Under the pieces are notes generated by a model that was not told the DNA's origin, did no database searches, and saw nothing but the letters and a program-made list of their open reading frames with translations. Shown here piece after piece: positions 51,080-59,777 of a stretch of 64,000 nt of DNA; position 1 is the first letter of the stretch, and the number at the start of each line of letters is the position of its first letter. A program made the position numbers and the translations under genes. The stretch is from Geodermatophilus saharensis. GTDB lineage: Bacteria; Actinomycetota; Actinomycetes; Mycobacteriales; Geodermatophilaceae. The stretch is taken from NCBI RefSeq assembly GCF_900188205.1, contig NZ_FZOH01000005.1, positions 124,001-188,000 of the forward strand, given 5' to 3'.

Positions 51080-52291
51080 CTACCGAGCGCACTCCGCCGG
51101 CTGCCGGGCCGCCGTGCCCGCTGTGCCCCCCGCCGTGACCGGGGGCCGCGGGGCCCGGGCGCCGACGACGGCGCCGAGCAGGCTGAGCACCGCCACGCTG
51201 ACCAGTGCCCACCGCAGGGTGACGACCTCGGCGAGCAGGCCGATCAGCGGCGGCCCGGCGAGGAACCCCGCGTAGCCGATCACCGACACCGCCGACACCC
51301 CGCGGCCGCCGGGGACCACCTCGGCGCCGCCCTGCATGGCGACCGGGAACGCGGTGGCCAGGCCCAGGCCGGTCAGGCCGAAGCCGACCAGCGCCGCCCC
51401 GGGGCTGGCCGCCACGACGGCGAGCAGCACGCCGGCGGTGGCCAGCACCCCCGAGCCGGCCAGCGCGCGGGCCCGCCCGACCCGGGCGAGCAGCCACTCC
51501 CCGGCCAGCCGGGCCACGGTCATGCTCAGCGCGAAGGCGGCGTAGCCCAGCGCGGCCAGGCCGTCGCCCGCGCCGGCCTCGTCGCGGAGGAACAGCGCCG
51601 TCCAGTCGGCCATCGCGCCCTCGCTGAAGGCGGCGAACAACGCGATCAGGCCGAACACCCAGATCCCGCGGTGCCGCCACGCGCTGCCGCCGGCGGACCC
51701 CTCCGGGCGCTCCTCGGGCTCGTCGGCCGGCAGCCGGGAGGCCACGGCCACGACGCCGGCCGCGGCCACCGCGCCGACCAGGCCCAGGTGCACCGCCGGC
51801 GGCACCCCGGCCCCGGCGGCGAGGGCCCCGGTGCCGGCGCCCGCCAGCCCACCGAGGCTGAACGCCGCGTGGAACGAGGGCATGAGCGGTCGTCCCGAGC
51901 TGCGCACGACCTGCACCGCCCCGACGTTCATCGCCACGTCGAGGACCCCGAAGACGGCGCCGTAGACGAACAGCACGGCCCCGAGCGCGACGACGTCGGT
52001 CACGTGTCCCGGCAGGGTGACCGCGGCCGCCGTCGCCAGGCCGGTGACCACGGTGACCCGGGCCGAGCCGTACCGGTCGACGGCCCGGCCCGCCAGGGAC
52101 ATGGCGAGGATCGAGCCGACGGCGATGCACAGCAGAGCCAGCCCCAGCGCGCCCGGTGTGGCGCCGGTGCGGTCGCTCACCGCCGGGATCCGGGTGACCC
52201 AGTTGGCGAACACCACGCCGTTGAGGAAGAAGACGGCGGAGACGGCGGCGCGAGCGCCCGCGACCTGCTCTCTGGATCGATCCAGAACCAT
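51080..52291 (-). CDS. MFS transporter under LacI-type control
   Basis: A protein of 403 residues with 12 predicted membrane segments and the MFS loop motif [15 protein letters not shown] between helices 2 and 3. The pattern ([34 protein letters not shown]) matches the YbjJ/FucP-like branch that moves sugars or small organic molecules. ATG 52291; codons 3-7 overlap a perfect palindrome likely to be the operator of the divergent LacI-family gene. No sugar-degrading enzyme is adjacent. Confidence 0.85.
   Translation of the reverse strand: MVLDRSREQVAGARAAVSAVFFLNGVVFANWVTRIPAVSDRTGATPGALGLALLCIAVGSILAMSLAGRAVDRYGSARVTVVTGLATAAAVTLPGHVTDVVALGAVLFVYGAVFGVLDVAMNVGAVQVVRSSGRPLMPSFHAAFSLGGLAGAGTGALAAGAGVPPAVHLGLVGAVAAAGVVAVASRLPADEPEERPEGSAGGSAWRHRGIWVFGLIALFAAFSEGAMADWTALFLRDEAGAGDGLAALGYAAFALSMTVARLAGEWLLARVGRARALAGSGVLATAGVLLAVVAASPGAALVGFGLTGLGLATAFPVAMQGGAEVVPGGRGVSAVSVIGYAGFLAGPPLIGLLAEVVTLRWALVSVAVLSLLGAVVGARAPRPPVTAGGTAGTAARQPAECAR
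52271..52286. promoter_or_regulatory. LacI-type operator palindrome
   Basis: TCTGGATCGATCCAGA is a perfect 16-bp palindrome with the central CG step typical of LacI/GalR-family operators. It lies at the 5' end of the MFS gene and 35 bases before the divergent LacI-family gene, so one bound dimer could repress both. Confidence 0.6.
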
Positions 52292-52308
52292 GCTGCCAGC
52301 GTAGGTCG

Positions 52309-52314
52309 TAACCT
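52309..52314 (+). promoter_or_regulatory. -10 box of a leaderless lacI-type gene
   Basis: TAACCT occupies exactly -12 to -7 relative to the GTG at 52321, and there is no ribosome-binding site, the arrangement of leaderless actinobacterial transcripts. Confidence 0.5.
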
Positions 52315-52320
52315 GCCGCC

Positions 52321-53406
52321 GTGCCACGACGACCGACCCTGCGCGACCTCGCGGCCGCGGCCGGGGTCAGCCGCTCGACGGCGTCGAACGCCTACAACCG
52401 GCCCGACCAGCTCAGCGGCGAGGTGCGGGAGCGGGTGCTGGCCACCGCGGCCCGGATCGGCTACCCCGGGCCGAGCCCGGCGGGCAGCGCGCTGCGCCGC
52501 GGCCGGTCCGGCTCGCTGGGCGTGCTGCTCGGCGACCGGCTCGGCTACGCCTTCAGCGACCCCGCCGCCGCGGTCTTCCTCGACGGGCTGGCCGAGGCGG
52601 TCGAGGACGAGGGCCTGGCGCTGCTCGTCCTGCCCGGCGCCCGCACCGGTGGCGGGCCGCCACCCGAGGCGGTGCGCTCGGCCGTCGTGGACGCCGTCGT
52701 CGCCTACTCCCTGCCCGACGGCGACCCCGCGCTGGCCGCCGTCCGCGAGCGCGGGCTGCCGCTGGTCACCGTCGACCAGCCCGACCTGCGCGGCGTCCCC
52801 GGCGTCCGGGTCGACGACGAGGCCGGCGCGCGGGCGGTCGCCGAACACGTGCTGGGCCTGGGCCACCGGCGGCTGGCGGTGGTCGCCTTCGAGCTGTCCG
52901 CGGACGGGGCGGAGGGACCGGCCGACGCCGCCCGCCAGCAGCACGCCACCTTCACCGTCACCCGCGACCGGCTGGCCGGGTACCGGGCCGCGGTCGAGGC
53001 GGCCGGGCTCGACTGGGCCGACGTGCCGGTGCACGAGTGCGCGCACAACACCCACGCCGACGGCGTCCGCGCCCTGCCAGCGCTGCTCCCCGGCCGGCCG
53101 ACGGCGGTGCTGGCGATGAGCGACGAGCTGGCGCTGGGCGTCGTGCAGGCCGCCGCGGACGCCGGTCTGGCCGTGCCCGGCGACCTCACGGTGACCGGCT
53201 TCGACGACACCCCGGCCGCCGCACGTGCCGGGCTGACCACCGTGCGCCAGCCGCTGCGGGACAAGGGCCTCCTGGTCGGCGAGCAGCTGCTGGCGCTGCT
53301 CGCCGGTGAGGACCCGCAGCCGGCGACCCTGCCGACCGAGCTGGTCGTGCGGGGCTCGAGCGCCCCGCCCGGCGCCGTGCCGCGGTCCCCGGCTCCCCGG
53401 CCGTAG
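52321..53406 (+). CDS. LacI-family transcriptional regulator
   Basis: A protein of 361 residues. The N-terminal helix-turn-helix and hinge are [65 protein letters not shown]. The periplasmic-binding-like effector domain follows, with [17 protein letters not shown] and [13 protein letters not shown]. It probably represses the divergent MFS gene and itself through the palindrome at 52271-52286, with a small-molecule inducer. Confidence 0.9.
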   Translation: MPRRPTLRDLAAAAGVSRSTASNAYNRPDQLSGEVRERVLATAARIGYPGPSPAGSALRRGRSGSLGVLLGDRLGYAFSDPAAAVFLDGLAEAVEDEGLALLVLPGARTGGGPPPEAVRSAVVDAVVAYSLPDGDPALAAVRERGLPLVTVDQPDLRGVPGVRVDDEAGARAVAEHVLGLGHRRLAVVAFELSADGAEGPADAARQQHATFTVTRDRLAGYRAAVEAAGLDWADVPVHECAHNTHADGVRALPALLPGRPTAVLAMSDELALGVVQAAADAGLAVPGDLTVTGFDDTPAAARAGLTTVRQPLRDKGLLVGEQLLALLAGEDPQPATLPTELVVRGSSAPPGAVPRSPAPRP

Positions 53407-53417
53407 GCTCGGGCACC

Positions 53418-54524
53418 GTGACCAGTCGGCCCGGCCTCGACCTCTCCGCCGACGTCCTGACCCTCACCCGCGCGCTGGTCGACACCCCCTCGGTGTCCGG
53501 GGACGAGCGCGCGCTGGCCGACGCCGTCGAGGCCGCGCTGCGGGCGCTGGGCGGCCTGGAGGTCGAGCGGGTCGGCGACACCGTGCTCGCCCGCACCACG
53601 CTCGGCCGCGACACCCGCATCGTGCTGGCCGGGCACCTCGACACCGTCCCGATCGCCGACAACGTGCCCAGCCGGCTCGAGGGCGGCCGGCTCCTCGGCT
53701 GCGGCACCAGCGACATGAAGTCCGGTGACGCGGTCATGCTGCGGCTGGCCGGCCGCTTCGGCGTCCCCGGCGCCGAGCCCGCGCACGACCTGACGTTCGT
53801 CTTCTACGACAACGAGGAGGTCGAGTCGGTCAAGAGCGGGCTGGGCCGGGTGGTCCGCGAGCGGCGCGGCTGGCTCTACGGCGACCTCGCCGTCCTGCTC
53901 GAGCCCACCGACGGCGAGATCGAGGCCGGCTGCCAGGGCACGCTGCGCGCGGAGCTCGAGGTCCGCGGCCACCGGGCCCACTCGGCGCGCAGCTGGCTGG
54001 GCGTGAACGCGATCCACGGCGCCGCCGGCGTCCTGGCCACGCTGGCCGCGTACGAGGCGCGCGAGGTGGAGATCGACGGCTGCACCTACCGCGAGGGCCT
54101 CAACGCCGTCCGCGTCGAGGGCGGGGTCGCGGGCAACGTCGTCCCCGACCTGTGCCGGGTGACCGTCAACTTCCGCTACGCGCCCGACCGGGACGAGGAC
54201 GCCGCCGAGGCCCACGTGCGCGAGGTGTTCGCCGACGCGCTCGCCGCCGGCGCCACGCTGACCGTCACCGACAACGCCGGCGGCGCCCCGCCCGGGCTGA
54301 CCGAGCCCGCGGCCGCGGCCTTCGTCGCCGCCGTCGGCCGCCCCGCGCGGGCCAAGCTCGGCTGGACCGACGTCGCCCGGTTCGCGGCGCTGGGCATCCC
54401 GGCGGTCAACTACGGCCCCGGGGACCCGCAGCTCGCGCACACCCGCGAGGAGTCCGTCCTGGTCGAGCGGCTGCAGCCGGCCGAGGACGCCCTGACCGCC
54501 TACCTGTCCGGAGACAGCGCATGA
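53418..54524 (+). CDS. dapE: Succinyl-diaminopimelate desuccinylase
   Basis: A protein of 368 residues, M20 family. Zinc-site motifs are [27 protein letters not shown] and [17 protein letters not shown], with [25 protein letters not shown] opening the lid domain. It removes succinate from N-succinyl-diaminopimelate, the step after DapC. GTG 53418 lies eight bases after TAGGCT, a possible -10 box. It is coupled to the LOG gene by ATGA. Confidence 0.9.
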   Translation: MTSRPGLDLSADVLTLTRALVDTPSVSGDERALADAVEAALRALGGLEVERVGDTVLARTTLGRDTRIVLAGHLDTVPIADNVPSRLEGGRLLGCGTSDMKSGDAVMLRLAGRFGVPGAEPAHDLTFVFYDNEEVESVKSGLGRVVRERRGWLYGDLAVLLEPTDGEIEAGCQGTLRAELEVRGHRAHSARSWLGVNAIHGAAGVLATLAAYEAREVEIDGCTYREGLNAVRVEGGVAGNVVPDLCRVTVNFRYAPDRDEDAAEAHVREVFADALAAGATLTVTDNAGGAPPGLTEPAAAAFVAAVGRPARAKLGWTDVARFAALGIPAVNYGPGDPQLAHTREESVLVERLQPAEDALTAYLSGDSA

Positions 54525-55363
54525 CGACCACCCCTCCGCCCGACGGCGCGCGCAAGCCCCGGCCGACCCGCCACCGCGGGCCGGTCCTGCTGCGCGGCGG
54601 CGAGCCGGACCCGCAGACGGTCGGGACGACGACCGACCAGCGCCTGCTCGACCGGCGCGGGCCGACCGACTGGGTGCACACCGACCCGTGGCGCGTGCTG
54701 CGCATCCAGAGCGAGTTCGTCGAGGGCTTCGGCCTGCTCGCCGAGCTGCCGCGGGCGGTCAGCGTGTTCGGCAGCGCCCGCACGAAGCCCGACCACCCGC
54801 ACTACGCCGCCGGCGTGCGGATCGGCGCGGCCCTGGCGCAGGCCGGCTACGCCGTCATCACCGGCGGCGGGCCCGGCGCCATGGAGGCGGCCAACCGCGG
54901 CGCGTCGGAGGCCGGCGGGCTGTCGGTGGGCCTGGGCATCGAGCTGCCGTTCGAGCAGGAGCTCAACGAGTGGGTCGACGTCGGCATCAGCTTCCGCTAC
55001 TTCTTCGTCCGCAAGACGATGTTCGTGAAGTACGCGCAGGCCTTCGTCATCCTCCCCGGCGGCTTCGGCACGCTCGACGAGCTGTTCGAGGCGCTCACGC
55101 TGGTCCAGACCCGCAAGGTCACCCGCTTCCCGGTGGTGCTCTTCGGCACGGAGTACTGGGGCGGGCTGGTCGACTGGATCCGCGGCAGCCTGCTCGAGTC
55201 GGGCACGATCAGCGCTCGCGACCTCGACCTGTTCACCGTCACCGACGACGTCGACGAGGTGCTCTCACGCATCCGGGAGGCGGAGACCGCCCGCGCCGGG
55301 GGCGACGGCGGCGGCGGGATGCGCGCCCCGCTGAGCCCGCCGGTCGAGCCGGTCGAGGGCTGA
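54521..55363 (+). CDS. LOG/TIGR00730 family Rossmann protein (nucleotide phosphoribohydrolase family)
   Basis: A protein of 280 residues. After a basic 55-residue N-terminal tail comes the LOG core: [42 protein letters not shown] and the signature [27 protein letters not shown] proteins release bases from nucleoside 5'-monophosphates and were long misnamed lysine decarboxylases. Located after dapE as in many actinobacteria. ATG 54521. Confidence 0.85.
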   Translation: MTTTPPPDGARKPRPTRHRGPVLLRGGEPDPQTVGTTTDQRLLDRRGPTDWVHTDPWRVLRIQSEFVEGFGLLAELPRAVSVFGSARTKPDHPHYAAGVRIGAALAQAGYAVITGGGPGAMEAANRGASEAGGLSVGLGIELPFEQELNEWVDVGISFRYFFVRKTMFVKYAQAFVILPGGFGTLDELFEALTLVQTRKVTRFPVVLFGTEYWGGLVDWIRGSLLESGTISARDLDLFTVTDDVDEVLSRIREAETARAGGDGGGGMRAPLSPPVEPVEG

Positions 55364-55371
55364 GGGCGCCG

Positions 55372-55782
55372 GTGCTGTCGGCCCTCGTCGGGGTCGCCGC
55401 GGTCGCCGTCGTCGGGGCGCTGCTGTTCCTCGGCGGCTCGCTGCTGCTGGGGCGCGGGGAGACCCAGCCGCCGGCGGAGCTGGACCGCTCGCCGGTCGAG
55501 CTGCCCGACGACCGCCCGGTGACCGGCGCCGACGTCCGTTCGCTGCAGGTGTCGGTGGCGGTGCGCGGCTACCGGATGAGCGAGGTGGACTGGCTGCTCG
55601 AGCAGCTGGCCCAGGCGCTCGAGGAGCGCGACGAGGTGATCGCCGCGCTCCGCGACCGTCGTCCGGCGCGGGCCGCCGACGCCGACACCGACCCCGGCCT
55701 CCCGCCGGACGACGGCGCATCCGGCGGCGGGCCCGGCGACGAAGGACCGTCCGTGGACGAGGGGGTGCGCAACGGTGCCTGA
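55372..55782 (+). CDS. DivIVA-domain membrane-associated protein
   Basis: A protein of 136 residues. One N-terminal membrane segment (VLSALVGVAAVAVVGALLFLGGSLLLG), then a short DivIVA-like module (TGADVRSLQVSVAVRGYRMSEVDWLLEQLAQALEERDEVIAAL) and an acidic, disordered tail. DivIVA domains recognise curved membrane or help organise cell growth; this small form lacks the long coiled coil. GTG 55372 follows the LOG stop by eight bases; the next gene starts within its end. Confidence 0.75.
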   Translation: MLSALVGVAAVAVVGALLFLGGSLLLGRGETQPPAELDRSPVELPDDRPVTGADVRSLQVSVAVRGYRMSEVDWLLEQLAQALEERDEVIAALRDRRPARAADADTDPGLPPDDGASGGGPGDEGPSVDEGVRNGA

Positions 55783-56263
55783 GCTGGTGCTGCCGGTCGC
55801 GGTGGCGGCCCCGCCGGAGCGGGTGTGGGCGGTGCTCACCGACTGGCGGGCCCAGGGCCGCTGGATGCTGGCCACCGACGTCGAGGTGGTCACCCCGCAC
55901 GACGAGGGCATCGGCGTCCGGCTGGCCGCGCGCACCGGCGTCCCGCTGCCGTGGCGGCGCGGCCGGCACGGCAGCGTCCGGCACCTGGGCGTCCTCGACA
56001 CCATGGTCGTCACCGAGTGGGACCCCCCGCACCACGTGGTCGTCCAGCACACCGGCCGGATCGTGCGCGGCCCCGGGATCTTCGACCTCACGCCCGCTCC
56101 GCACGGCACGGACCTGGTGTGGACCGAGCGGCTGTACCTGCCGTTCGGGATCCTCGGGCGGCTGGGCTGGCCGCTGGTGAAGCCGTTCGTCGTCCTCGGG
56201 TTCCGGCTCTCGCTGCGCCGCTTCGCCCGCTACGCCGCCTCGGACGCCACCACCGCGGGCTGA
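55775..56263 (+). CDS. SRPBCC (polyketide cyclase-like) protein
   Basis: A protein of 162 residues. ELVLPVAVAAPPERVWAVLTDWRAQGRWM and VVTEWDPPHHVVVQHTGRIVRGPGIFDLTPAPHGTDLVWTERL follow the SRPBCC ligand-binding fold. It probably binds a hydrophobic small molecule; function unknown. GTG 55775 overlaps the DivIVA-like gene by eight bases. Its end overlaps the CtaG-like gene by 34 bases tail to tail. Confidence 0.8.
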   Translation: MPELVLPVAVAAPPERVWAVLTDWRAQGRWMLATDVEVVTPHDEGIGVRLAARTGVPLPWRRGRHGSVRHLGVLDTMVVTEWDPPHHVVVQHTGRIVRGPGIFDLTPAPHGTDLVWTERLYLPFGILGRLGWPLVKPFVVLGFRLSLRRFARYAASDATTAG

Positions 56264-56979
56264 GCCGCGGCCCGCACTGCCTCCCGGCCGGTGTACCAGC
56301 GGCGCCACAGCAGCGCCGCGGTGACGAGGGTGACCACCGTGCCGCCGTCGTACATGAGCCGCGCGCCGTCCTCGGCGCCGGCGACCCCCGCCGGCGGGTG
56401 CGCGTAGAGCACCTTGGCGAGCACGTCGTGCGCGGCGGCGCCGGCGGCCAGCGCCCCGGCGCGGACGCCCACGCCGCGGCGGTGCGGCGCGGGGTCGACG
56501 GCCAGCACCGCGGCGGTGGCGAGGTACCCGCTGACCAGCAGGTGGGCGCTGACGAGCGCGGTCAGCCCGGGGGCGTGCGCGGTCCCCGCGTGCAGGCCGG
56601 TGCCGTAGAGCACCCACAGCCCCGCGGCGTTGAGCGGGACGGCGACGAGCGGGTCGGTGAGCCACCGCAGCGCCGCGGTGCGCAGCAGCCGGCTGAGCCG
56701 CCGGGCGGCCGGCGTCGGCAGCGCCCGCAGCGCCAGCGTCACCGGGGTGCCGAGGACCAGCAGCAGCGGCGCCACCATGCCCAGCAGCAGGTGCCCGGCC
56801 ATGTGCGCGCGCAGGTCGCCGTGCACCGCCAGCGGCCCGGCGACGGCGACGGCGGCGGTCGCCACGCCGGCCAGCCAGGCCGCCGCGCGGGCCAGCGGCC
56901 AGGGGCTGCGACAGCGCCAGGTGGCGCCGACGTAGACCCCGGCCAGGAGGGCGGCGGCGAGCAGCGCGGCGGCGGTCAC
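56230..56979 (-). CDS. Cytochrome c oxidase assembly protein (CtaG/Caa3-CtaG type)
   Basis: A protein of 249 residues with seven hydrophobic segments. HGDLRAHMAGHLLLGMVAPLLLVLGTPVTLALRALP and GTAHAPGLTALVSAHLLVSGYLATAAVLAVDP carry the conserved histidines of the caa3-type CtaG family, thought to help insert copper into cytochrome oxidase. Four-base overlap with the DUF2243 gene, with which it is often paired. GTG 56979. Confidence 0.85.
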   Translation of the reverse strand: MTAAALLAAALLAGVYVGATWRCRSPWPLARAAAWLAGVATAAVAVAGPLAVHGDLRAHMAGHLLLGMVAPLLLVLGTPVTLALRALPTPAARRLSRLLRTAALRWLTDPLVAVPLNAAGLWVLYGTGLHAGTAHAPGLTALVSAHLLVSGYLATAAVLAVDPAPHRRGVGVRAGALAAGAAAHDVLAKVLYAHPPAGVAGAEDGARLMYDGGTVVTLVTAALLWRRWYTGREAVRAAAQPAVVASEAA

Positions 56980-57443
56980 CGGACGGGCGTGGGCCGGGCC
57001 CGGGCGCGCAGCAGCAGGACCAGCCCGGCCCCGAGCAGGAGGGCACCGGGGACGATCCAGCCGACGTCGTAGCCGGTCAGGTCGACGCCGTAGCGGACCT
57101 GGTGCAGCCGCAGCAGCTTGTGGTGCACCACGCCGTCCCACACCTGGAACGCGCCGGCGCCGGTGAGCACCGCGCCCCACCACAGCGCCGGCAGGAACGG
57201 GCCGCGGCGGCGGGCGTCGGCCAGCAGTGCCATGCCCGCGACGGCGGCGGAGAACGTGCCGGCGTGCAGCACGCCGTCGGAGACCAGGCCGGCCGCGCCG
57301 CTGGCCCGGTCGTAGAAGTGGTGCCAGTGCAGCAGCTGGTGGAACACGATCTCGTCGACCGCGCCGGCGGTGCCCAGCCCCAGCAGCAGACCGGAGACCA
57401 GCAGCCGCCGGCGGGCCGGGGGGCGGGGGAGTGCGTCGGCCAC
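56976..57443 (-). CDS. DUF2243 integral membrane protein
   Basis: A protein of 155 residues with four membrane helices. LLLGLGTAGAVDEIVFHQLLHWHHFYD and DGVLHAGTFSAAVAGMALLAD, plus WDGVVHHKLLRLHQVRYGVDLTGYDVGWIVPG, are diagnostic of DUF2243. The many histidines suggest metal or haem contact, and the linked CtaG-like gene suggests a role in copper oxidase assembly. GTG 57443 with a GGGAGG site. Confidence 0.85.
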   Translation of the reverse strand: MADALPRPPARRRLLVSGLLLGLGTAGAVDEIVFHQLLHWHHFYDRASGAAGLVSDGVLHAGTFSAAVAGMALLADARRRGPFLPALWWGAVLTGAGAFQVWDGVVHHKLLRLHQVRYGVDLTGYDVGWIVPGALLLGAGLVLLLRARARPTPVR

Positions 57444-57551
57444 GGGGCCTCCCGTCGTCTGGGGTCCCCGGGCGCTGCCCGCGCGGCCGCGGGGGGAAAC
57501 CGGCGGCTCCGGCTGGACCCGGCCCCTGGGGCATGGCGCAGGCTCGGGTCC

Positions 57552-58367
57552 GTGAGCGGAGACCTGCTGCGGCCCGGGGAGTTCCTGCGCCGCACCCGGC
57601 TGTCGGCCAAGGCGCTGCGGCTCTACGCCGAGCAGGGGCTGCTGGTGCCCGACGCCGTCGACCCCTGGACCGGCCACCGCGGCTACGCGGCCGGGCAGGT
57701 GGACCGGGCCCGCCTCATCGCCGCCCTGCGCCGCGCCGGCATGCCGCTGGCGCGGGTCCGGGACGTCGTCGACCTGGAGCCGGCGGCCCGGCGGGCCGCG
57801 GTGGCGCGGTGGTGGGACGGCGTGGAGGAGGACCTCCGGCGGCGCCGGACGTGGGTGTCCGCCCTGACCGTGGGACCGGACGACGACGAGGAGGGCGACG
57901 TGCACGAGGTGTACCTGCGCGAGGTGGCCGAGCAGCCGGTGCTGACCGCCGAGCGGCGGCTGACCGTGGACGAGCTCGAGGGCTTCATCAGCGGGGCGGG
58001 GGAGGAGATCGACGCGCACCTGGCGCGGTCGGGCGCGGTGCCCGCCGGCCCGCTGCGCGTGGTCTACCACGGCATGGTCACCGAGGACGGCGACGGCCCG
58101 GTGGAGGTGGTGCGGCCGTTCACCGGCCGGGTCGAGCCGGCCGGGGACCTGCGGATCCGGCTGCAGCCGGCCGGGCGGGAGGCGGTCACCTGCCTGTCCC
58201 GCGGGGAGGCGGAGTTCCCCGGCATCCTGCGGGCCTACGACGCGGTGGGTGCCTGGGTGGACGCCCGGGGCCTGGAGCGCGCGGGCAGCCCGGCGGAGGT
58301 CTACCTGTCCGCCCGCGACGTGGCCCCCGACGAGCCGCACGTGGAGGTGGCCTGGCCGGTGGCCTGA
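57552..58367 (+). CDS. MerR-family regulator with GyrI-like effector domain
   Basis: A protein of 271 residues. The MerR helix-turn-helix is FLRRTRLSAKALRLYAEQGLLVPDAVDPWTGHRGYAAGQVDRARLIAALRRAGMPLARVRDVV. The C-terminal half (GPLRVVYHGMVTEDGDGPVEVVRPFTGRVE...RLQPAGREAVTCLSRGEAEFPGILRAYDAVGAWVDARGL) resembles the GyrI/BmrR effector domain that binds amphipathic drugs. It may control a transporter; the EamA gene nearby is a candidate. GTG 57552. Confidence 0.85.
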   Translation: MSGDLLRPGEFLRRTRLSAKALRLYAEQGLLVPDAVDPWTGHRGYAAGQVDRARLIAALRRAGMPLARVRDVVDLEPAARRAAVARWWDGVEEDLRRRRTWVSALTVGPDDDEEGDVHEVYLREVAEQPVLTAERRLTVDELEGFISGAGEEIDAHLARSGAVPAGPLRVVYHGMVTEDGDGPVEVVRPFTGRVEPAGDLRIRLQPAGREAVTCLSRGEAEFPGILRAYDAVGAWVDARGLERAGSPAEVYLSARDVAPDEPHVEVAWPVA

Positions 58368-58386
58368 CCCGACCGGGTGCGCCTCC

Positions 58387-58722
58387 TCAGGTGCGCCGGC
58401 GCGAGGCCACGAACGCCATGGCCTCCTCGGCGAGGGCGAGGTCGGACTCCGGCGTGCCGTGGTCCAGGGCGACCCACTCCCGCATCGGGGTGCCGTTGGC
58501 CGCCGCGAACGGCAGCCCGGTGCCGGCCGCGACCAGGCCCTCGACGCGGTGCCGCGGCAGCTTGAACACCAGCGCGCCGCCGACGACCATCGCGAAGATC
58601 GACCCGTCGACGGTGAGCGCGGCCGAGCCGAAGCCGGTGCGCCCGCCCGCGCCCGGCGGGCCGACACCGGGGCGGGTGGCGAGGGCCTCCACCAGGAGGT
58701 CGAAGCGCTGACCGGGGTCCAC
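58387..58722 (-). CDS. TfoX N-terminal domain protein
   Basis: A protein of 111 residues. TGFGSAALTVDGSIFAMVVGGALVFKLPRHRVEGLVAAGTGLPF resembles TfoX-N domains but lacks the C-terminal competence domain of true TfoX. In many actinobacteria such single-domain proteins have unknown function. GTG 58722; convergent with the MerR gene with 19 bases between the stops. Confidence 0.75.
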   Translation of the reverse strand: MDPGQRFDLLVEALATRPGVGPPGAGGRTGFGSAALTVDGSIFAMVVGGALVFKLPRHRVEGLVAAGTGLPFAAANGTPMREWVALDHGTPESDLALAEEAMAFVASRRRT

Positions 58723-58792
58723 GGCACCGAGTCCAGCGCCGCTCGGCGGGGATGGCAACGGGAAGGTCCGCCGCATCGGTGAGGATGTCGCG

Positions 58793-59683
58793 GTGAGTCG
58801 TCGCGGGTGGGTGCTGTTCCTGGCGATGTCGGTCATCTGGGGCGTGCCGTACCTGCTGATCAAGGTCGCCGTCGACGAGGTGTCGCCGGTCGTCCTCGTC
58901 TTCGCGCGGTGCGCCCTCGGGGCGGCGCTGCTGCTGCCCTGGGTGCTGGCGCGCGGCCGGGTCCGCGCGGCGCTGCGGCACTGGCGTGCGCTGCTGCTGT
59001 TCACCGTGCTGGAGATGACCGCGCCCTGGCTGCTGCTGTCCTACGCCGAGGTGACGCTGTCGAGCTCGCTGACCGGGCTGCTGGTGGCGTCGGTGCCGTT
59101 CGTCGCCGCGCTGGCCGCGCGGCTGCTCGGCGACGAGGAGCGGCTGACCCCGGTCCGGCTGGCGGGCATGGGGCTCGGCGTCCTCGGCATCGCCGCGCTG
59201 CTCGGGTTCGACGTCGAGGGCATCGCGCTGCTGCCGGTGCTGGCCGTCGTCCTCGTCGTCATCGGGTACGGCACGGCGCCGCTGGTGGCCAGCCGCGCGC
59301 TCGGCGACCTCTCCGGGGTGACGGTCAGCGCGGTCGCGCTGGTGGTCACCGCGGTGGTCTACGCGCCGTTCGCGCTGCCCCGGCTCGGTGAGCTGACGAC
59401 GGCGTCGCCGCGGGCGCTCGGGTCGATGGCGGCGCTGGGCGTCGTCTGCACGGCGCTGGCGCTGGTGCTGTTCTTCGCGCTGATCCGCGAGGCCGGCCCG
59501 CAGCGCGCGCTGGTGATCACGTTCGTCAACCCGGCGGTCGCCGTCGTCGCCGGGGTCCTGCTGCTCGACGAGCCGTTCACCCTGGGTCTGGCGGTGGGGC
59601 TTCCGCTGGTCCTCGTGGGCTGCGTGCTCGCCACCCGGCGCAACGCCCCGGCGCCGGTCCCGGTGGAGTCCCCGGTGCCCTGA
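58793..59683 (+). CDS. EamA/DMT family transporter
   Basis: A protein of 296 residues with ten hydrophobic segments in two EamA repeats: GWVLFLAMSVIWGVPYLLIKVAVDEVSPVVLVFARCALGAALLLPWVL opens the first, and the second ends AVAVVAGVLLLDEPFTLGLAVGLPLVLVGCVLATRR. Drug/metabolite exporters of this family have varied substrates. GTG 58793, diverging from the TfoX-like gene with 70 bases between. Confidence 0.9.
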   Translation: MSRRGWVLFLAMSVIWGVPYLLIKVAVDEVSPVVLVFARCALGAALLLPWVLARGRVRAALRHWRALLLFTVLEMTAPWLLLSYAEVTLSSSLTGLLVASVPFVAALAARLLGDEERLTPVRLAGMGLGVLGIAALLGFDVEGIALLPVLAVVLVVIGYGTAPLVASRALGDLSGVTVSAVALVVTAVVYAPFALPRLGELTTASPRALGSMAALGVVCTALALVLFFALIREAGPQRALVITFVNPAVAVVAGVLLLDEPFTLGLAVGLPLVLVGCVLATRRNAPAPVPVESPVP

Positions 59684-59711
59684 GCGCATCCGTCAAGGCA
59701 CGCGCGGAACC

Positions 59712-59720
59712 TGTGGACAA
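59712..59720 (-). other. Exact actinobacterial DnaA-box sequence
   Basis: On the minus strand the nine bases read TTGTCCACA, the preferred DnaA box of high-GC actinobacteria. It is single and next to a decayed DUF222/HNH gene, so it is not an origin; it may titrate DnaA or be coincidental. Confidence 0.3.
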
Positions 59721-59777
59721 GCCTGTCACCTGAGGGGGTGGGCCGCAGAGAGGCTTTCGTCGCGGTGGTCTTCGTAC

